6,257 nucleotides of DNA, from positions 1-6,257 of the forward strand of contig JADDPR010000278.1 in the NCBI GenBank assembly GCA_016781775.1, in the 5' to 3' direction. Position 1 is the first letter of the stretch, and the number at the start of each line of letters is the position of its first letter. The stretch is from Rubrobacter sp. Lineage in GTDB: Bacteria > Actinomycetota > Rubrobacteria > Rubrobacterales > Rubrobacteraceae. Under the pieces are notes generated by a model. It worked only from the letters and a program-made list of their open reading frames with translations. It ran no database searches and had not been told where the DNA came from. A program made the position numbers and the translations under genes. Shown here one piece after another: positions 6,181 to 6,257 of this stretch.

Positions 6181-6257
6181 GCCGGAGTGGCGGAATGGTA
6201 GACGCGACGGACTCAAAATCCGTTGAGGGCAACCTCGTGTGGGTTCGAGTCCCACCT
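6181..6257 (+). tRNA. tRNA-Leu (anticodon CAA), 3' end cut by the window
   Basis: The acceptor 5' strand GCCGGAG begins at 6181. A D-arm (GCG...CGC) follows, then an anticodon stem ACGGA/TCCGT closing the loop CTCAAAA, which gives anticodon CAA and reads the leucine codon UUG. The long variable arm (GAGG/CCTC) marks a type II tRNA, as expected for Leu. The T-arm GTGGG-TTCGAGT-CCCAC is complete. Only the first two bases (CT) of the acceptor 3' strand are inside the window; the remaining bases should be CCGGC if pairing holds. Confidence 0.95.

Noticed and set aside
6092..6232. Upstream part of a minus-strand 85-codon frame running into the tRNA gene
   Set aside because: It runs antisense through the tRNA-Leu and across both promoters, so this part cannot be a real gene; only the portion after the liv transcription start is considered, as a possible leader.

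Overview
The window is GC-rich bacterial DNA (low-to-mid 60s % G+C, estimated by eye). It uses GTG and TTG starts, strong AGGAGG-type ribosome binding sites and vegetative -35/-10 promoters, and the solute-binding protein is a lipoprotein. This suggests a GC-rich actinobacterium. A Rubrobacter-like source is my impression from protein style and the occasional ATA codons, not something the window proves.

The main content is a complete five-gene branched-chain amino acid (LIV-type) ABC importer operon on the minus strand, read from right to left: livK (binding lipoprotein, 4717-5991), livH and livM (permeases, 3536-4630 and 2367-3539), livG and livF (ATPases, 1559-2374 and 848-1555). livH/livM overlap by 4 bp, livM/livG overlap by 8 bp, and livG/livF are 3 nt apart, so these four are probably translationally coupled. 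livK is separated from livH by 86 nt holding a perfect 9-bp stem-loop, an arrangement expected to favour excess binding protein. A good promoter (TTGACT, 17 bp, GATAAT) lies upstream of livK.

To the right, a tRNA-Leu gene (anticodon CAA) is read divergently on the plus strand from its own extended -10 promoter and is cut by the window end. The two promoters stand back to back and share a small GGGCC-N6-GGCCC palindrome. The livK leader contains a short open frame with adjacent TTA-TTG leucine codons; whether it is translated is unknown.

To the left, downstream of livF, is a small charged coiled-coil protein gene of unknown function (223-750, minus) with its own likely promoter. The last 222 bases hold no intact gene. 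They contain a nested inverted repeat (153-208), a perfect 9-bp hairpin (101-123) and, at 1-114, what looks like the decayed 3' end of a second livF-like gene: its tail matches the intact livF at 27 of 33 bases without gaps.

The core of the window is a well-known transport system. The less ordinary items are the livF remnant, the shared promoter region with its leader frame, and the orphan coiled-coil gene. I found no clearly new system.
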